Of a stretch of 64,000 bases of DNA, positions 35,304 to 47,764 are shown one piece after another. The notes below the pieces were generated by a model. The model saw only the letters and a list, made by a program, of their open reading frames with translations, did not search any database and was not told the DNA's origin. Source of the DNA: Zopfochytrium polystomum (Eukaryota; Chytridiomycota; Chytridiomycetes; Chytridiales; Chytridiaceae); NCBI GenBank assembly GCA_025765615.1, contig JAIVFJ010000073.1, positions 217,667 to 281,666 on the forward strand, given 5' to 3'. The first letter of the stretch is position 1, and each line of letters starts with the position of its first letter. Made by a program: the position numbers and the translations under genes.

Positions 35304-36234
35304 ATACAAATTGTGACCCATCCCAATCACTTGGAGTAGAGATCAGTGGAGAATAAGGAGAACGAGCGGGGGGCGTGCAGAACGCAAACAAACAGTGCCA
35401 CTCACCACACCACACATCACCAGCACCACTACCTGCAGAACCAACACCTTCAATTTTTGTCCCTCACGCCTCCACCGCCGCCCACACCACTTTTAGCAGT
35501 GGAGAAGACGTTTTGACAGTCGTTTATCGTAGCAGAAGCGTCGTTTGACGAGTAGAGTCAATCATTCACAGCATCAGGCACATTGGAAAGTGCAAAAATC
35601 GACTGAAACCCGGCTTCCAAGTCTGCCAACTTCCTTCAATTGCGTTGGGAATCGCTTAACACAGGAAAGAGCTACTTCCACTCTATCTACCCACCAAATA
35701 TCGTGATCTTCGACTGGTTCCTTGCAGAATAACAGCTGTCCGCGTTTTTACTGTTCAATTAGCACTCAACTCGTCGAAATTGCTGTATTGGAGCTTCCCA
35801 CCAACACAACTCAGCCAAAACCGGACCAAATTGCCTCAATCCAATTTTCCTGCATTGCTCAGCGCCCAATCTTCGTGATTCCACTCGGTGATCAATCAGA
35901 TACATCTACTTTTATTGCAGAATATTGAATTACGACGAGCTGCAACCATATTTTGCAGTATCCAGTTGTGCCACTACTCAATTTTCGCTTCAAACCCTGT
36001 GACAAGTCTGTTTTTCTCGTCCCCAACTCGCTACACATGTGTGCAAACTTGGCTACATCACCTATCCACCTATCCACACCCATACCTTGACCATCAAGTG
36101 TCGTGTCACGCTTGTTGAGTGTCGACTTAAAGACTGCTACTATTCCCTACGAAGGGTTACCACTAAATCAGGGAAATCACTGCCTTTCAAATTTCTATTC
36201 TCCTGCAAAGCTCTCACACATTTTCCTCCCAAGC
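35304..36234 (+). other. Copia-2 untranslated leader
   Basis: About 930 bases from LTR to the gag ATG with no sustained frame. Presumed 5' leader holding primer-binding and packaging sites, neither of which I can point to. Confidence 0.5.
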
Positions 36235-37655
36235 ATGAGCGAGCGTGATCAAATCAAGTATGCTTCCCGTGCATTCCCCATCCTCAAAGGCGCAGCAAAT
36301 TTTGGAGATTGGCTGGACGACCTAATTTCAGAACTATCCAACAAAAGCAATAGTCTCCGCCACTGCGTCGACCCAGACCGAATTAATGTATTACGCAATG
36401 ATCAAGTGGACCCCAATGATCCTAATGTCGGCCCAACATGCAGAGTACGCAGGGGGCCCAACCATGGCGAGCATTATGCATTTGCACGAGACGGGCGTGA
36501 GCCAGTCAAATGGTTCCCAGGGACAGAAGACCACAGAACGCATACTGTATCCTTCTCATTCGACGACATGTTGAACCAGAGCTTCTACCACAGTTCCCCC
36601 AACGAGGGCAGATATTTGCCTACACACTGCTTGGAGAAATTGCGATTGCATGTCGAACAACAGATCAAGGATTAGCAAAGGAAATTATTGATGATTTTGA
36701 ACGTATAAAAATGGAACCTGCAGAATCATCTGAGTCATTTGCAATGCGCTTCATTACAGCTTACCACAAAGTAGAAAGCTTTGCAGAAAGTTCATCAGTG
36801 GAAATCCGCAGTCGCATCACACCATTTTCTAAAGTTGTGCGAGTCTTCGTATCTGCCCTGAACAACACGCTAATCGATATGGGTGTTGCCAATACGTTCA
36901 TGTTTGCAGGGAATCCTATCACTTCTGTTTCATCATTGACTAAACTAATCACCTTATTTAAATCTACTGCCCGCCAAAATACATATGATGAGAGGCGGGA
37001 TCGACTTGCAGCACAACAGGAGCAGGACCTGACAACAGCCATTCCAGAAGTCACTACACCAACAGCAAATGTAATTATTCGGCCAAAAGTACACTATAGT
37101 CAACTCCGCGGTCGTAGCAGTTATCATAAACCTCAGCAGTACCAGCCGTATCCTAATATCCGCCCAACAACCTTGCAGTACCAAAACCCTCAGTCCCAAC
37201 AGTACACACCGCGCCCATATGGTGGTTTTGGCTGAGGCCGAGGAACATGGCGAGGACTAAGTTCACGTGGAACAGCAACTGGTGGTACCGCAATGGGACG
37301 CGGCTCTGGGGGGAGTTGGTACCCTGCACAGCAACAGTCTTTTGGAGTCCAATGTCATGCATGTGGAGGCTATGGTCATGTTGCTCGACAGTGTGCCAAC
37401 ACATTTCTTCAGCAATTGCAGGAACAGCAACAGAATCGACCACCAGCAAACCCAAATGCGCTCTTACTCCAGCAACCAAACCCTCCGGAACAGCAGATAC
37501 CTGAAAACCAAGCACTTCTGCTACAGAACGGTGATTGGGATGACCAGCAAAGTGAGCAGTATGCTGCAGAACAGCAATTGTGGATGGAAACGCAACTCCA
37601 ATCAGAGACCGAACAAGATGAAAGTCAACAGGATTTTTGGATGGCCTGGGAGTAA
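36235..37655 (+). pseudogene. Copia-2 gag
   Basis: Starts MSERDQIKYASRAFPILKG at 36235 and changes frame once near 36590. It continues AKEIIDDFERIKMEPAESSE, then Arg/Gly- and Gln-rich sequence, to a standard CCHC knuckle, CHACGGYGHVARQC (near 37355). An in-frame TGA at 37233 lies within a Gly-Arg run (GGFG-stop-GRG), where CGA would be expected. Confidence 0.82.
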
Positions 37656-39261
37656 TCCGGGCATTTGCAGTTAACGTCCCTTCCCTTCCAATTTCTTTTC
37701 CTGTACTCATCGACAACGGTTGCAATGTCACAACGCTTCGAGATTTCCCTCTCTTCATTCCCTATAGTTATACTCAGCAGAAATCTAGCATGCGTATCGC
37801 CAAAGAAGGACCTATTCTTACTTGTGAAGGATTCGGCACAGCTCTCATACCACTCGCCAACAACATCACACTTATAATTGAAGGTGCCCAATATGCTCCA
37901 GAATGTCCTGTCAACTTGGTCGCTGATCGGGACCTACAACTATGTGGCTTCTTCCATCTTGCACGAGACCTTCAACCTGGTACTATTTATTGTAGCAGTC
38001 CTGAGGAAGGAGATCCAGCTGTCCTTCAAATGATTCTTAGACATGGTCTCCATGGTTCCCAACAGCAGCAAACCCCAACTTCAACTACAGCAAACAATTT
38101 ATTGCACACTGCGCCAGTAAATTTTACAACCTCTTCAGCTCTGCAGAACCAGTTGATACACTCAGTATACGCACAGCCTTTCTCAACAGCAAAGCTCCAA
38201 ACACTCAGCGCATGCATGAACGCCTCGGCCATATCCCTTATGCAAGACTACGAGCAATGAAGGAGCACCGTACATGTGCTAACTTTCCTGACATTAAGCT
38301 GGACTTACTTGAAGAACCGTGTAAGGCCTGCATTATTGCCAAACAGACTCGTGCTGCTATTCCACATACAGATCCTCCAGATAAACTACCAGGCGAACAT
38401 TTAGCCTTTGATCTAGTGGAAATCAAACCAAAGTTTCGAGGACAATATGGCTTTGCTCTCATTGCCATTGACTATGCAAGTAATTATCTCTGGTGGACAA
38501 ACCTTCGGAGAAAGTCAGAAGCACTACCAGAGGCCATTAAGATCATCCAACAATTGAAGACAGTTAGGGATGTTCGTGTAAAGGGCGTCCGCTTTGATGG
38601 TGGGGAACTGAATTCACTCGCTTTCAACCGTTTCTGTGCATCACGTGGCATCCGCGTTGAAGTCAGTCCACCTCATACACCTGAGCTGAATGGGAAAGCA
38701 GAGTGAGCAGTTCGAACAGTCATGGATGTCACACGATCTCTTCTAAGACATGCTGGTTCACCATGGTCATGGTGGGGATACGCGATTCGACATGCAGTAG
38801 ATATCATCAATACACTTCCTGTCCTCAGCCGTGGATTACTATCTTCAGTTGAAACGCTTCTTGGATTCCCTCCATGCATCAGTCAATTCAGAGTTTTTGG
38901 CTCAGGATGTTTGTATCATATCACAGCAAAGGAACGTGGACAAACACATCAGTTTAAAAAGCTTGCAGAATGCGCCCGACCAGCAATTTACATTGGAAAC
39001 ATTGGTCGTTCCATTGCTCGTTTGATTGACATCAGCACGGGTAGAGTAATCACTCATCGGTTGGATGACCTTGTGGTTGCAGAAGACAGTTTCCCTCGCC
39101 TCAGCACCTCAGCAGAGGATATTGCTCAGGACCTCGTTCATCAGCTAACACCACTCCTCAGCAAAGATGAACTTACATCAACTGAACAAAACATCACCAA
39201 CCTCCTTGTGAAGCCAATGTTCGCGTGGATCAATTCCCAGAACCAGGACCAGCAGCGGTAG
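37637..39261 (+). pseudogene. Copia-2 protease and integrase
   Basis: Protease-like VLIDNGCNVTTL has Asp-Asn-Gly in place of the usual Asp-Ser/Thr-Gly. The integrase zinc region is HERLGHIPYARL and CKACIIAK. The DDE core has AFDLVEIK, VRFDGGELNS and TPELNGKAE, immediately followed by TGA (38704) where the family has Arg; the frame then continues VRTVMDVTRSLLRHAG and ETLLGFPP. Apart from that stop it reads through to 39261. Confidence 0.85.
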
Positions 39262-39840
39262 CTGAACGACAACCTTCCACAGAACTAGCACCAAATGAAC
39301 ATGAAGTGGTCCAGGTATGGCAGCGAAAGTGAATCGGATAACGATGTACAGCACGAAGTGTTGGAGGTGGCGGCACGACAGGATGGACTCCGTGTTACCG
39401 CAATTAACGCCATCTCCAGTGGGCCTTACCTACGAGCACTAAAGCTGGGGGACCAATCGGATGAGTGAGGGCGGCGACAGGCTCTGTGACTGCAGGCGCA
39501 CTCTCGGCTGGGAGTGACGTGGGTGGCGCAACCAAAGGCCCTGGGCCATACTGACCCTGCGGGAGCTAGTGTGCCGTGGACCCAAGTCAGAAGGGATGGA
39601 TGCCTGTTTGGGGAGCCCATTCCGTAAGGAACACCACCAGGGGAGATAGGTCCCTTGGCGCCTGACGTTACGCATGGGGGAAAGTGCGGAAGGCGGGCTG
39701 TGGAGAGAGGAAGAGAAGGCTCTCTGGCATGGGGTGTCCCGAGCTGCATTGTGCAGAAGTCTCACCTGCCAATGATTTTTCTATTTCCTTTTTCTGCATC
39801 CTAATACTCACAAACACCTCTGTCATTTTACTAACACCAC
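39262..39840 (+). other. non-coding insert or decayed linker in Copia-2 pol
   Basis: Stretch between integrase and RT with no frame resembling Copia. The GC-rich part at about 39430-39770 differs in composition from the surrounding element and may be a small insertion. Its ends are not defined. Confidence 0.4.
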
Positions 39841-41449
39841 CAAAGCATACCCCTGATGACAAAACAATTGCTGAAACACCAACTAGAGACCTACCACCTC
39901 AAGCGCCACCACCAGAACCACCACCACCAGAGCCTCCACCTACACATGTGCGCAAATCACCATGCAGCCCTACGCGCAGCCCATCTCCAAAACATACTCG
40001 ATCTGGACATCTATATTTAACCAGTGTCAAATGTCCAGACCCAGTAACACGCACTGAGGCCATGAGTGGAAAGTGGTCCAAAGAGTGGATAGCAGCAGAG
40101 CAAACAGAGATTGACGTTCTCAGAATGCTTGCAGCTTTCGAAGTCGTTGATTGACCCAAGAATGTCAATGTCGTGCAGAACAAATGGGTTTACAAGGTCA
40201 AGCTTCGACCGGACGGCAGCATTGAGCGCTTTCGCGCACGACTAGTGGCGAAGGGCTTTACACAGTGTCGTGGCGTTGATTTCTGGAACACTCACTCTCC
40301 TGTTGTTCGCATCAATAGTCTACGATGGCTCCTTGCTATGACAGCCTCAAACAGTTGGGACACAGCTATGGTCGATATTAGTCTGGCTTTTCCACAAAGC
40401 TGTCAACGGTATCAAGCAAGCGGGGCGTTGTTGGTACCAGGAACTCATTGGTCGTCTCAAATCTGCCGACTACCAACAAAGCGCAGCAGATCCGTGCATC
40501 CTCTTCAAGCACACAAAGGAACGTATTATTTTCATTGCTATCTATGTCGATGATATTTGTTTCTTTGGGCACACAGAGGAAATCACCTCTGCCATCAATT
40601 TGCTAAAATCCTTCTATAAGCTCCGCGAACTAGGTCATATCAAGACCGTACTGAATATGGAAGTTCATCGAACACCAACTGGCATCTACTTGCATCAACA
40701 AGCTTACACCAAAGAGTTACTCCAACGCCATGCAGACCTAGTCAAATGGAAAGAAGACAGCAGTAACTGCTCTCCCCAGTCCTCTCACTCTTCAACCTCG
40801 AGAAAATGATGAACCCACAACAAATCAACAGCTCTACCAAGCAATCCTTGGTGGCATCAACTATTTGGCAACACACACACGACCAGACTTGGCACCAGCA
40901 GTCTCATATCTTGGCGCCTTCAGCAAGGACCCAAGCAAACACCACTTGCAGATCCTCATTCGAGTCCTTCAATATATCAATGGTACACGTAAGTATGGTT
41001 TGCTTTATTCCAACACAGGGTCTGGAATTTTTGGCTACTCGGATGCTGCTCATGGAGTTCATGCCGATGGGAAATCACAACTTGGCTACTTCGTTTTGTT
41101 TGGAAATACTGCTATCAGCTGGGCATCAACTCGCAGTCCTACAGTTATGCTGTCACCTCAGCAAGCAGAATACGTTGCAGTCTCAGAACTAGGACGAGAA
41201 CTGGAGGCCATCTCACAACAGCACACAGCACTTATGCTCCCATCCCCAACTCCTATTCCAATCTATACTGACAACCAAGGCGTTATCAATTTGAGCTCAA
41301 ACGATCTCTACACTAATAGGTCAAAACATATTCTGGTTAAATATCACTATATCAGGAACTGGTTGATCGACAAGGGATTCGACTGGAATGGATTCATGGT
41401 GGCGAGCAACCAGCAGATTATCTTACAAAATCATTACCAGCTGCTTTAG
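39841..41449 (+). pseudogene. Copia-2 reverse transcriptase and RNase H
   Basis: NKWVYKVKLRPDGSIERFRA starts the RT; MVDISLAFP holds the first catalytic Asp. About 40 residues of the palm are missing before a GIKQAGRCWY block in another frame, then IYVDDICFF. RNase H has YSDAAHGVHADGKSQLG, SPQQAEYVAVSELGRELEAI and NLSSNDLYTNRSKHI, ending at 41449. TGA at 40152 interrupts the frame. The 126 bases after the stop are T/C-rich and end at a Copia-1 LTR, so the Copia-2 3' LTR is lost. Confidence 0.86.
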
Positions 41450-41575
41450 GTGCTTACCATCTTAGTCATATTGGTCTTTGTCGTGTGCCTAAGTTTCTCT
41501 CCCCTTTCTTTATTTGTATTGCATTCTCTTTCTCCTTTCTCTTTCTTGCCCTTCTTCTTCTTCTGCATTGCTACT

Positions 41576-42773
41576 TGATGAAATCCCACCTAGAACTGGA
41601 GGGACTTGGTGTGTGTGGGGATGAAGAGAGAGAGAGACAGAGCAGTGATGATGGAAAAGGGAGAGGAGTGAGAGGATGGAGAGAGGAGAGAGGAGTGAGT
41701 GGGCAGAGATGGAAGAGAGAGCAAATGGAGGAAGAGAGATTGGCTTGTTTTGCACTGGATTCTGTCAAAGCAGCAAGGAGGGGGTTGGATTCCTTGTTTG
41801 ATCTCTGTGAGAGGTTGCTGCTTTTATACTCCTGCAGGTTGGAGCCATCAGAAAACAGAGGGAGAAGTGGACTGCACAGAGCAGGCCACAGAAATGAGAT
41901 AAAGCAGGCTGAGCACCAGCCCCCAGCCTGGGCTAAGTACCCATTCAGGGCTGAGTACCACCCAGGGCTGGGCATCACTCAGGGCTGAGTACCAACCAGG
42001 GCTGAGTACCATCCTGGGCTGAGCACCACCCAGGGCTGAGTACCAGCCTGGGCTGAGCACCACCCAGGGCTAAGTACCAGCCAGGGCTGAGTACCACCTT
42101 GGGCTGAGTACTTTGTCTGGGCTGAGTACCACCAGGAACCAAATTTACAGCTTGTTTGAGAAACAGTTGCTTGTAAATTGGTTTGGTTGTTTCCAAATCA
42201 GGAAGCTTGTTTGGGAAACAAGCCGCTTTTTTCCTTGTTTTTAGAAATCCAATGATTGGTGCAATCTCTGGTGAGCTCAGTTTTTATCTCACTTTTAGAA
42301 ATGCAGTGATTGGTGCATTCCCTGATTCCTAAATGCCTGTTGCATTGCTCAGATTGCACAGCACAGCAGGAAAGCTGGAATTCCAGATCAGGAAGCGGAA
42401 TTCCGATGCAGAGTGCGGAATTCCGGTGCAGAGAGCGGAATTCCGATGCAGAGAGCGGAATTCCGGAGCATTGGGCAGTGGTACACTGCTTCTGCATGCT
42501 TGCTGTGCTGTGTTACACGTGCAGAGTGCATAGTTTGAGCGTTTTTGTGCATGTTCTAATTGCATTGTTCCTACTGGCAGGATGAACAAAGCTAGAACAA
42601 TAGCCACCTTTTCCTATCTCTTTTTATTGAGAACAGATTAGCCCTTCTGAGCGCCCCATTCAAGTATTGAATCTACTAAGCCCTTCAAACAACCCATCCG
42701 ATGTGATTGGATGGAGTTCTCAAAGGGATCATCAGTAACGGGCGTAGTGTACCCTGTGGGTCGAATCTCAACA
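41576..42773 (-). repeat. Copia-1 LTR g
   Basis: 3' LTR of the deletion derivative, nearly identical to LTR h in its inner half, including ACTGGCAGG where a-e have ACCGGTAGG. The TACCGGTA palindrome is therefore lost in this subfamily. Confidence 0.9.
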
Positions 42774-44777
42774 CTCTTTATCCGAAGCAGGGAGTGGCGG
42801 TAAGTCCCGCTGGTGGATCCTTTCTGTTGGATATGCTGTGACTTCCTCCGGCTCAAGAACAGTGTATGCTTTGAGCGTTTGGTTGAGTTCACGAAATTGT
42901 CCCCGTGCTATTCGTAGTTTACGAATTCTTGCAGTTAAAGCGCGGAGTGTTTTCCGACTGTAAGTGGAAGGACTTGTGGCAATTGATGGTTTTGTTCGTA
43001 GTTTACAAAGGTTTGCCTTCAATGCCAGGTAGTCACGTAAACCTGATGGCTCTCGTGGTATGATTGGGGGATTTGTTGCCTCCCCTGTTGACTCTGGCAA
43101 AGCTAGAATGTCAGGGGAAGTTGAGCGCTCCCTTGGAGGGATTTCCTGTTCATCAGGTATTGACTCTGGTTCAGAATCAGATGCATCGTATAGCATACCC
43201 AGCTGTAGATCTCCCCCCTGTGATTCTGCAGGTGGTACATCATCTTCTTGTGAGTCAGACAGAGCGTCAGGATGTGCCACATCTGGATCAGTGGACATAG
43301 CGGGGGTATGCAACGAGGAGGAAAGATATTGGAAATCCTGAGCTGTGGGTTGGACTGGTCCCCATTCCTTCAAGCGGGAGTCATGAAGGAACTGTCTCCA
43401 GTTCCGCACAATGCCAGGAAAAACATTTTCGTGAAAGGAGACATGGAAGTGTTCCGATATTCTCTGGGTTTTCAAGTCGTAGACTACTGGAAGAGTGTTT
43501 CCTTTATACCCTAAGAATATGCCTGGCGCCCCTTTGTCAGGATGTTTAAGCATTCGCTTTTCCTTCGGGATACGGCGGATAACCAAACAGCCAAAGGTGC
43601 GGATGTGATCAACATTTGGCTTTTCACCCTACCAAGCTTCATAAGGTGTTTTCTTCGTGTAAGAGTGGTAAACCCTGTTCTTGATGTATGCTGCGTAGCA
43701 GACTGCATACACAAAGAAAGAGTGGGACAATCGTGACTCTAAGAGCATGCAGTGTGCCATGTCTTTGAGAGTGTTGACCTGACGTTCTACCAGCTCATTG
43801 AATTCCTTGGTGAATGCAGGACTAGGTTCTAAAACAATAGGAGGATGCCGAGTATTGGCCCAAGTTTTGAATTCTCCATCTTTAAAGATTTCCCCCCTGT
43901 CACAGCGCACAGATGTGATATGTTTGCCATGTTGTTGTTCAAACCTTTCGATCGTAGACCGGAATCTTGTGGGCGCGTCGGACAAAGAGTTGAGGAACTC
44001 AATGTCAAGCCAACGGGTTGACTCTTCCACAACCAGTTGCCAATGTTTTTCACCATGGTGTCCACGTGCGGGCAGTGGGACAGCATCAGTGTGCAAACGA
44101 CCAAGCAGTGTGGTGTTTGGTCTGGAAGTGGGGTGGATAGGCGAAGCTTTCAATTTCCCAACATCACATGTCACGCAGGGAATGTCATGAATGAGGAAAA
44201 ATGAATGACCAACTTTATTCAGATTTGACCAAGTACGCTTCAAAGAAGATAAAGACAGGTGACCAAATTTCTTGTGAAGAGCTCAGACTGCTTCAATGTT
44301 CTGAGGGTTTGGTAAAGGGTCTGGGTCAGTTTGACTTAAAGTTGGTGTTGCAGTTTGCAAAGGAGCAGTTTGCTGTTGCGACTCACCTGGGGCGTCCCCC
44401 GAAGAAGTCGGCGCGTCCCTTCCAAGTTCTGCCCTGTCGAGACCAGTATGTCCCGTCAGAAGAGAAGGGTCCACAACATAGACATTCCCTGTGTCCCTGT
44501 GAGCAATGGTAAAGTCTGAACCATGTACCCGAGGATGCAATAGGGCTGTGTCTGCTGTGAAAGTCACGTTGTGACCTGTCTGCCGCACGATTTGCTGAAC
44601 CGAGAGTAGAGTGTCTGAGAACTCTGGCACATAGAGCGAGTTCCTCATGATGAGAGCTCTTCTGTCAACGAACAGGGTAAAGTCGCCCACTCCAGTGGCA
44701 GTTGCAAAGCTGTCAGCTGTTTTGATCTGCTGGGAGGTGGGCCGCAAGTTTGTGAAGTGCTCTTCACAAGGCGACAT
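42774..44777 (-). pseudogene. Copia-1 protease/integrase in the derivative
   Basis: From the Pro-rich linker (RIHQRDLPPLPAS) back to the protease. Three lesions break it: TAG in place of Tyr at 43629 (TPYEAW-stop-GEKP), TGA for CGA at about 44282 (IEAV-stop-ALHKK), and TGA at 44832 between gag and protease. Unlike the full element it has no extra-base frameshifts, so ancestral gag-pol was probably one frame. Confidence 0.88.
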
Positions 44778-44831
44778 TGTCCTGGAAGCCCCAGAGTCAA
44801 GGATGACCTGGTGTGGGTTGCCGCCAGCAAG

Positions 44832-46352
44832 TCATGCCATCAGCGCCGTCTCGTAGATACGGCGGTAGGTGACGTTGCCGTAGAGGAAACGTCCAGATTC
44901 GTACATCACTTTGTAGCCGACGTTTGAGACAATGTTGTCAGTGATCCAGTCTGGATCCATTCTGCCGTCAAGCAGTGTAACTGTGAGTTCCACTTCAAAT
45001 TCCTCCTCCACCTCAACGGCCTGGCATGTTCCAATTTCAAACTCCCGTGCCGCAAGTGCCCTTTCTACTGAAAGGAAGTCGTCCAGAGTTGAAGTGTCTG
45101 CAAGGCGCACAGCACCCTCAGTACTGAACTCCAACATTTCGACGTCTTCTGCTTCAGGAGGTGGTGGTGGAGTATCCATCCTGTAGCATTTGTGGGGAGG
45201 AGAGTCAGAGGCTGCGCAAGAGGCTTGGTGCTGTTCTTTCGCGGCCACCTCACGTGCAATCTTGGCAGTCTCAGTAGCTTTCTTGGAATCAGCTGACGTG
45301 GCCTTGGCTTCTTTGGCGTGTGCAGGCTGCTTGCCCTTGGCCTTCTTTGCAGGGCGAGCTGGCTCTGACTTCCCGTGAGGGAACTTGAGGCATTCCTTGC
45401 GAGAGTGCGAGACCCAGATTCCATGAAGGTCACAAGTAGGCTTGCCGTTGAGTGCCTCACCGATCTTGCGCTTCTTGGTTGCCACTGAGGTCTTTGCTGA
45501 AGCAGCTGTTTCCATCTCAGAAGTGCCGTGGTGAGCAGAGTGTCTGCTATTCTTCTCTTTGCTTTGCTGGTACAGCGTGTGGCAGTTTGTCAACTCCTTG
45601 ACGAGATCGCTGGTGTTGGCGTAGCCTGACAGCCCCTTGAGAAGATTTTGACGAACGCCAGAGAAGATTTCATGTCCAGGCAGCGTTTCCCTTGCTTTGT
45701 GGATGATGGCAGAACGCAGGATGTTTGTCACACCCCTGCAAGTGGTGGCAGTACATTTGAAATGCTTTGGCCAATCTGTGACCAGTGTGGTCAGAGTGGT
45801 GTACCACTCCTGGACTGCTGGACCAGAGTCTCTGGGTTTTGCCAAACGACTGTAAGTCGCAAGCCACTTGTCCTGCTGTGAACCAGTGTGGTCCTGCAGG
45901 GCGTACTTGTCATTGAGCCACTTGTACTGATCAGCGCAGTTGGTGATGTTTGCCGCATTCATGGAGCGCACATCCTCAATGTGCGAGCAGGAGTCGAGGG
46001 TAGCAACCGCCTTGTCGTGTTGGGCCTCAAGCTCCCTGTAGGTCTTGTGTTCTTGGCGTATACCAGTGTGGTACTTGTCAAGGGCAGCGTGGTGCAGACG
46101 GTACATCTCACTGTACGCAGCCTTGGCCTCCGCCGTTGCAGAGGATTCAGGGGGAGAACCAATACTGGGAGGAGCAGCGCCGATGCCGACCTTGGTGCAG
46201 TGCTCGTTGAACGTACCGAAGTAATCAGGCTTGAGGAAGCTGGCAACAAGATTGTATGCCATGACCGGCTTGATGACTTCTTCCACATGCAGTTCCCAAG
46301 CCTGGTAGCTGTAAGAAGAGAAGCGGACAGCCTTGGGGGTTGAAGAAGGCAT
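44832..46352 (-). CDS. Copia-1 gag in the derivative
   Basis: ATG at 46352 (MPSSTPKAVRF). Colinear with the gag at 27663-29222 over its length, including the CDLHGIWVSHS knuckle, with one fewer codon in the acidic part. It ends YRRIYETALMA-TGA; the corresponding codon in the full element is AGA and leads into protease. The frame is open upstream into LTR h, for 712 codons in all. Confidence 0.85.
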   Translation of the reverse strand: MPSSTPKAVRFSSYSYQAWELHVEEVIKPVMAYNLVASFLKPDYFGTFNEHCTKVGIGAAPPSIGSPPESSATAEAKAAYSEMYRLHHAALDKYHTGIRQEHKTYRELEAQHDKAVATLDSCSHIEDVRSMNAANITNCADQYKWLNDKYALQDHTGSQQDKWLATYSRLAKPRDSGPAVQEWYTTLTTLVTDWPKHFKCTATTCRGVTNILRSAIIHKARETLPGHEIFSGVRQNLLKGLSGYANTSDLVKELTNCHTLYQQSKEKNSRHSAHHGTSEMETAASAKTSVATKKRKIGEALNGKPTCDLHGIWVSHSRKECLKFPHGKSEPARPAKKAKGKQPAHAKEAKATSADSKKATETAKIAREVAAKEQHQASCAASDSPPHKCYRMDTPPPPPEAEDVEMLEFSTEGAVRLADTSTLDDFLSVERALAAREFEIGTCQAVEVEEEFEVELTVTLLDGRMDPDWITDNIVSNVGYKVMYESGRFLYGNVTYRRIYETALMA

Positions 46353-46565
46353 GCTAGGTAGCGGCTTGGTGGACCAGTGGACTTGTTTAGAGCGGTAGCC
46401 CTTTTCCTGTAGAGAGCCAAGAGCCCTTTGTTGCCTTAAAGTAGCTGGTGAGCCGGTGCTCACAGACAGGTTGGTCTTGTTTAGAGTCAGAAACCCTTTT
46501 CTTGTAAGAGCAGCAGGGCCCTGTTCGAGCGTACAAGTGTGGCCGACGGCTTGTAGGTAGCTTTG

Positions 46566-47764
46566 TGATGAAATCCCACACAGGACTGGAGGGACTTGGT
46601 GTGTGTGGGGATGAAGAGAGAGAGAGAGAGAGAGCAGTGATGATGGAAAAGGGAAAGGAGTGAGAGGATGGAGAGAGGAGAGAGGAGTGAGTGGGCAGAG
46701 CTGGAAGAGAGAGCAAATGGAGGAAGAGAGATTGGCTTGTTTTGCACTGGATTCTGTCAAAGCAGCAAGGAGGGGGTTGGATTCCTTGTTTGATCTCTGT
46801 GAGAGGTTGCTGCTTTTATACTCCTGCAGGTTGGAGCCATCAGAAAACAGAGGGAGCAGTGGGCTGCACAGAGCAGGCCACAGAAATGAGATAAAGCAGG
46901 CTGAGCACCAATCCCCATCCTGGGCTAAGTACCCATTCAGGGCTGAGTACCACCCAGGGCTGGGCATCACTCAGGGCTGAGTACCAGCCAGGGCTAAGTA
47001 CCATCCTGGGCTAAGTACCAGCCTGGGCTGAGCACCACCCAGGGCTGAGTACCAGCCTGGGCTGTGCACCAGCCAGGGCTGAGTACCACCTTGGGCTGAG
47101 TACTTTGTCTGGGCTGAGTACCACCAGGAACCAAATTTACAGCTTGTTTGAGAAACAGTTGCTTGTAAATTGGTTTGGTTGTTTCCAAATCAGGAAGCTT
47201 GTTTGGGAAACAAGCCGCTTTTTTCCTTGTTTTTAGAAATCCAATGATTGGTGCAATCTCTGGTGAGCTCAGTTTTTATCTCACTTTTAGAAATGCAGTG
47301 ATTGGTGCATTCCCTGATTCCTAAATGCCTGTTGCATTGCTCAGATTGCACAGCACAGCAGGAAAGCTGGAATTCCAGATCAGGAAGCGGAATTCCGATG
47401 CAGAGTGCGGAATTCCGGTGCAGAGAGCGGAATTCCGATGCAGAGAGCGGAATTCCGGAGCATTGGGCAGTGGTACACTGCTTCTGCATGCTTGCTGTGC
47501 TGTGTTACACGTGCAGAGTGCATAGTTTGAGCGTTTTTGTGCATGTTCTAATTGCATTGTTCCTACTGGCAGGATGAACAAAGCTAGAACAATAGCCACC
47601 TTTTCCTATCTCTTTTTATTGAGAACAGATTAGCCCTTCTGAGCGCCCCATTCAAGTATTGAATCTACTAAGCCTTCAAACAACCCATCCGATGTGATTG
47701 GATGGAGTTCTCAAAGGGATCATCAGTAACAGGCGTAGTGTACCCTGTGGGTCGAATCTCAACA
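46566..47764 (-). repeat. Copia-1 LTR h
   Basis: 5' LTR of the derivative. It shares the CACACAGG/AAAGGAG variants with LTR a. Confidence 0.9.

Larger units (their letters stand above)
41576..47764 (-). mobile_element. Copia-1 derivative lacking RT and RNase H
   Basis: Two LTRs (g, h) of 1,198 and 1,199 bases bound a 3.8-kb internal region with gag, protease and integrase. The LTR g boundary is followed directly by the integrase-RT linker, so the entire RT/RNase H region present in the full element (23797-25640) is absent. No matching 5-base flanks (CTACT left, TTTGG right). Confidence 0.92.
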
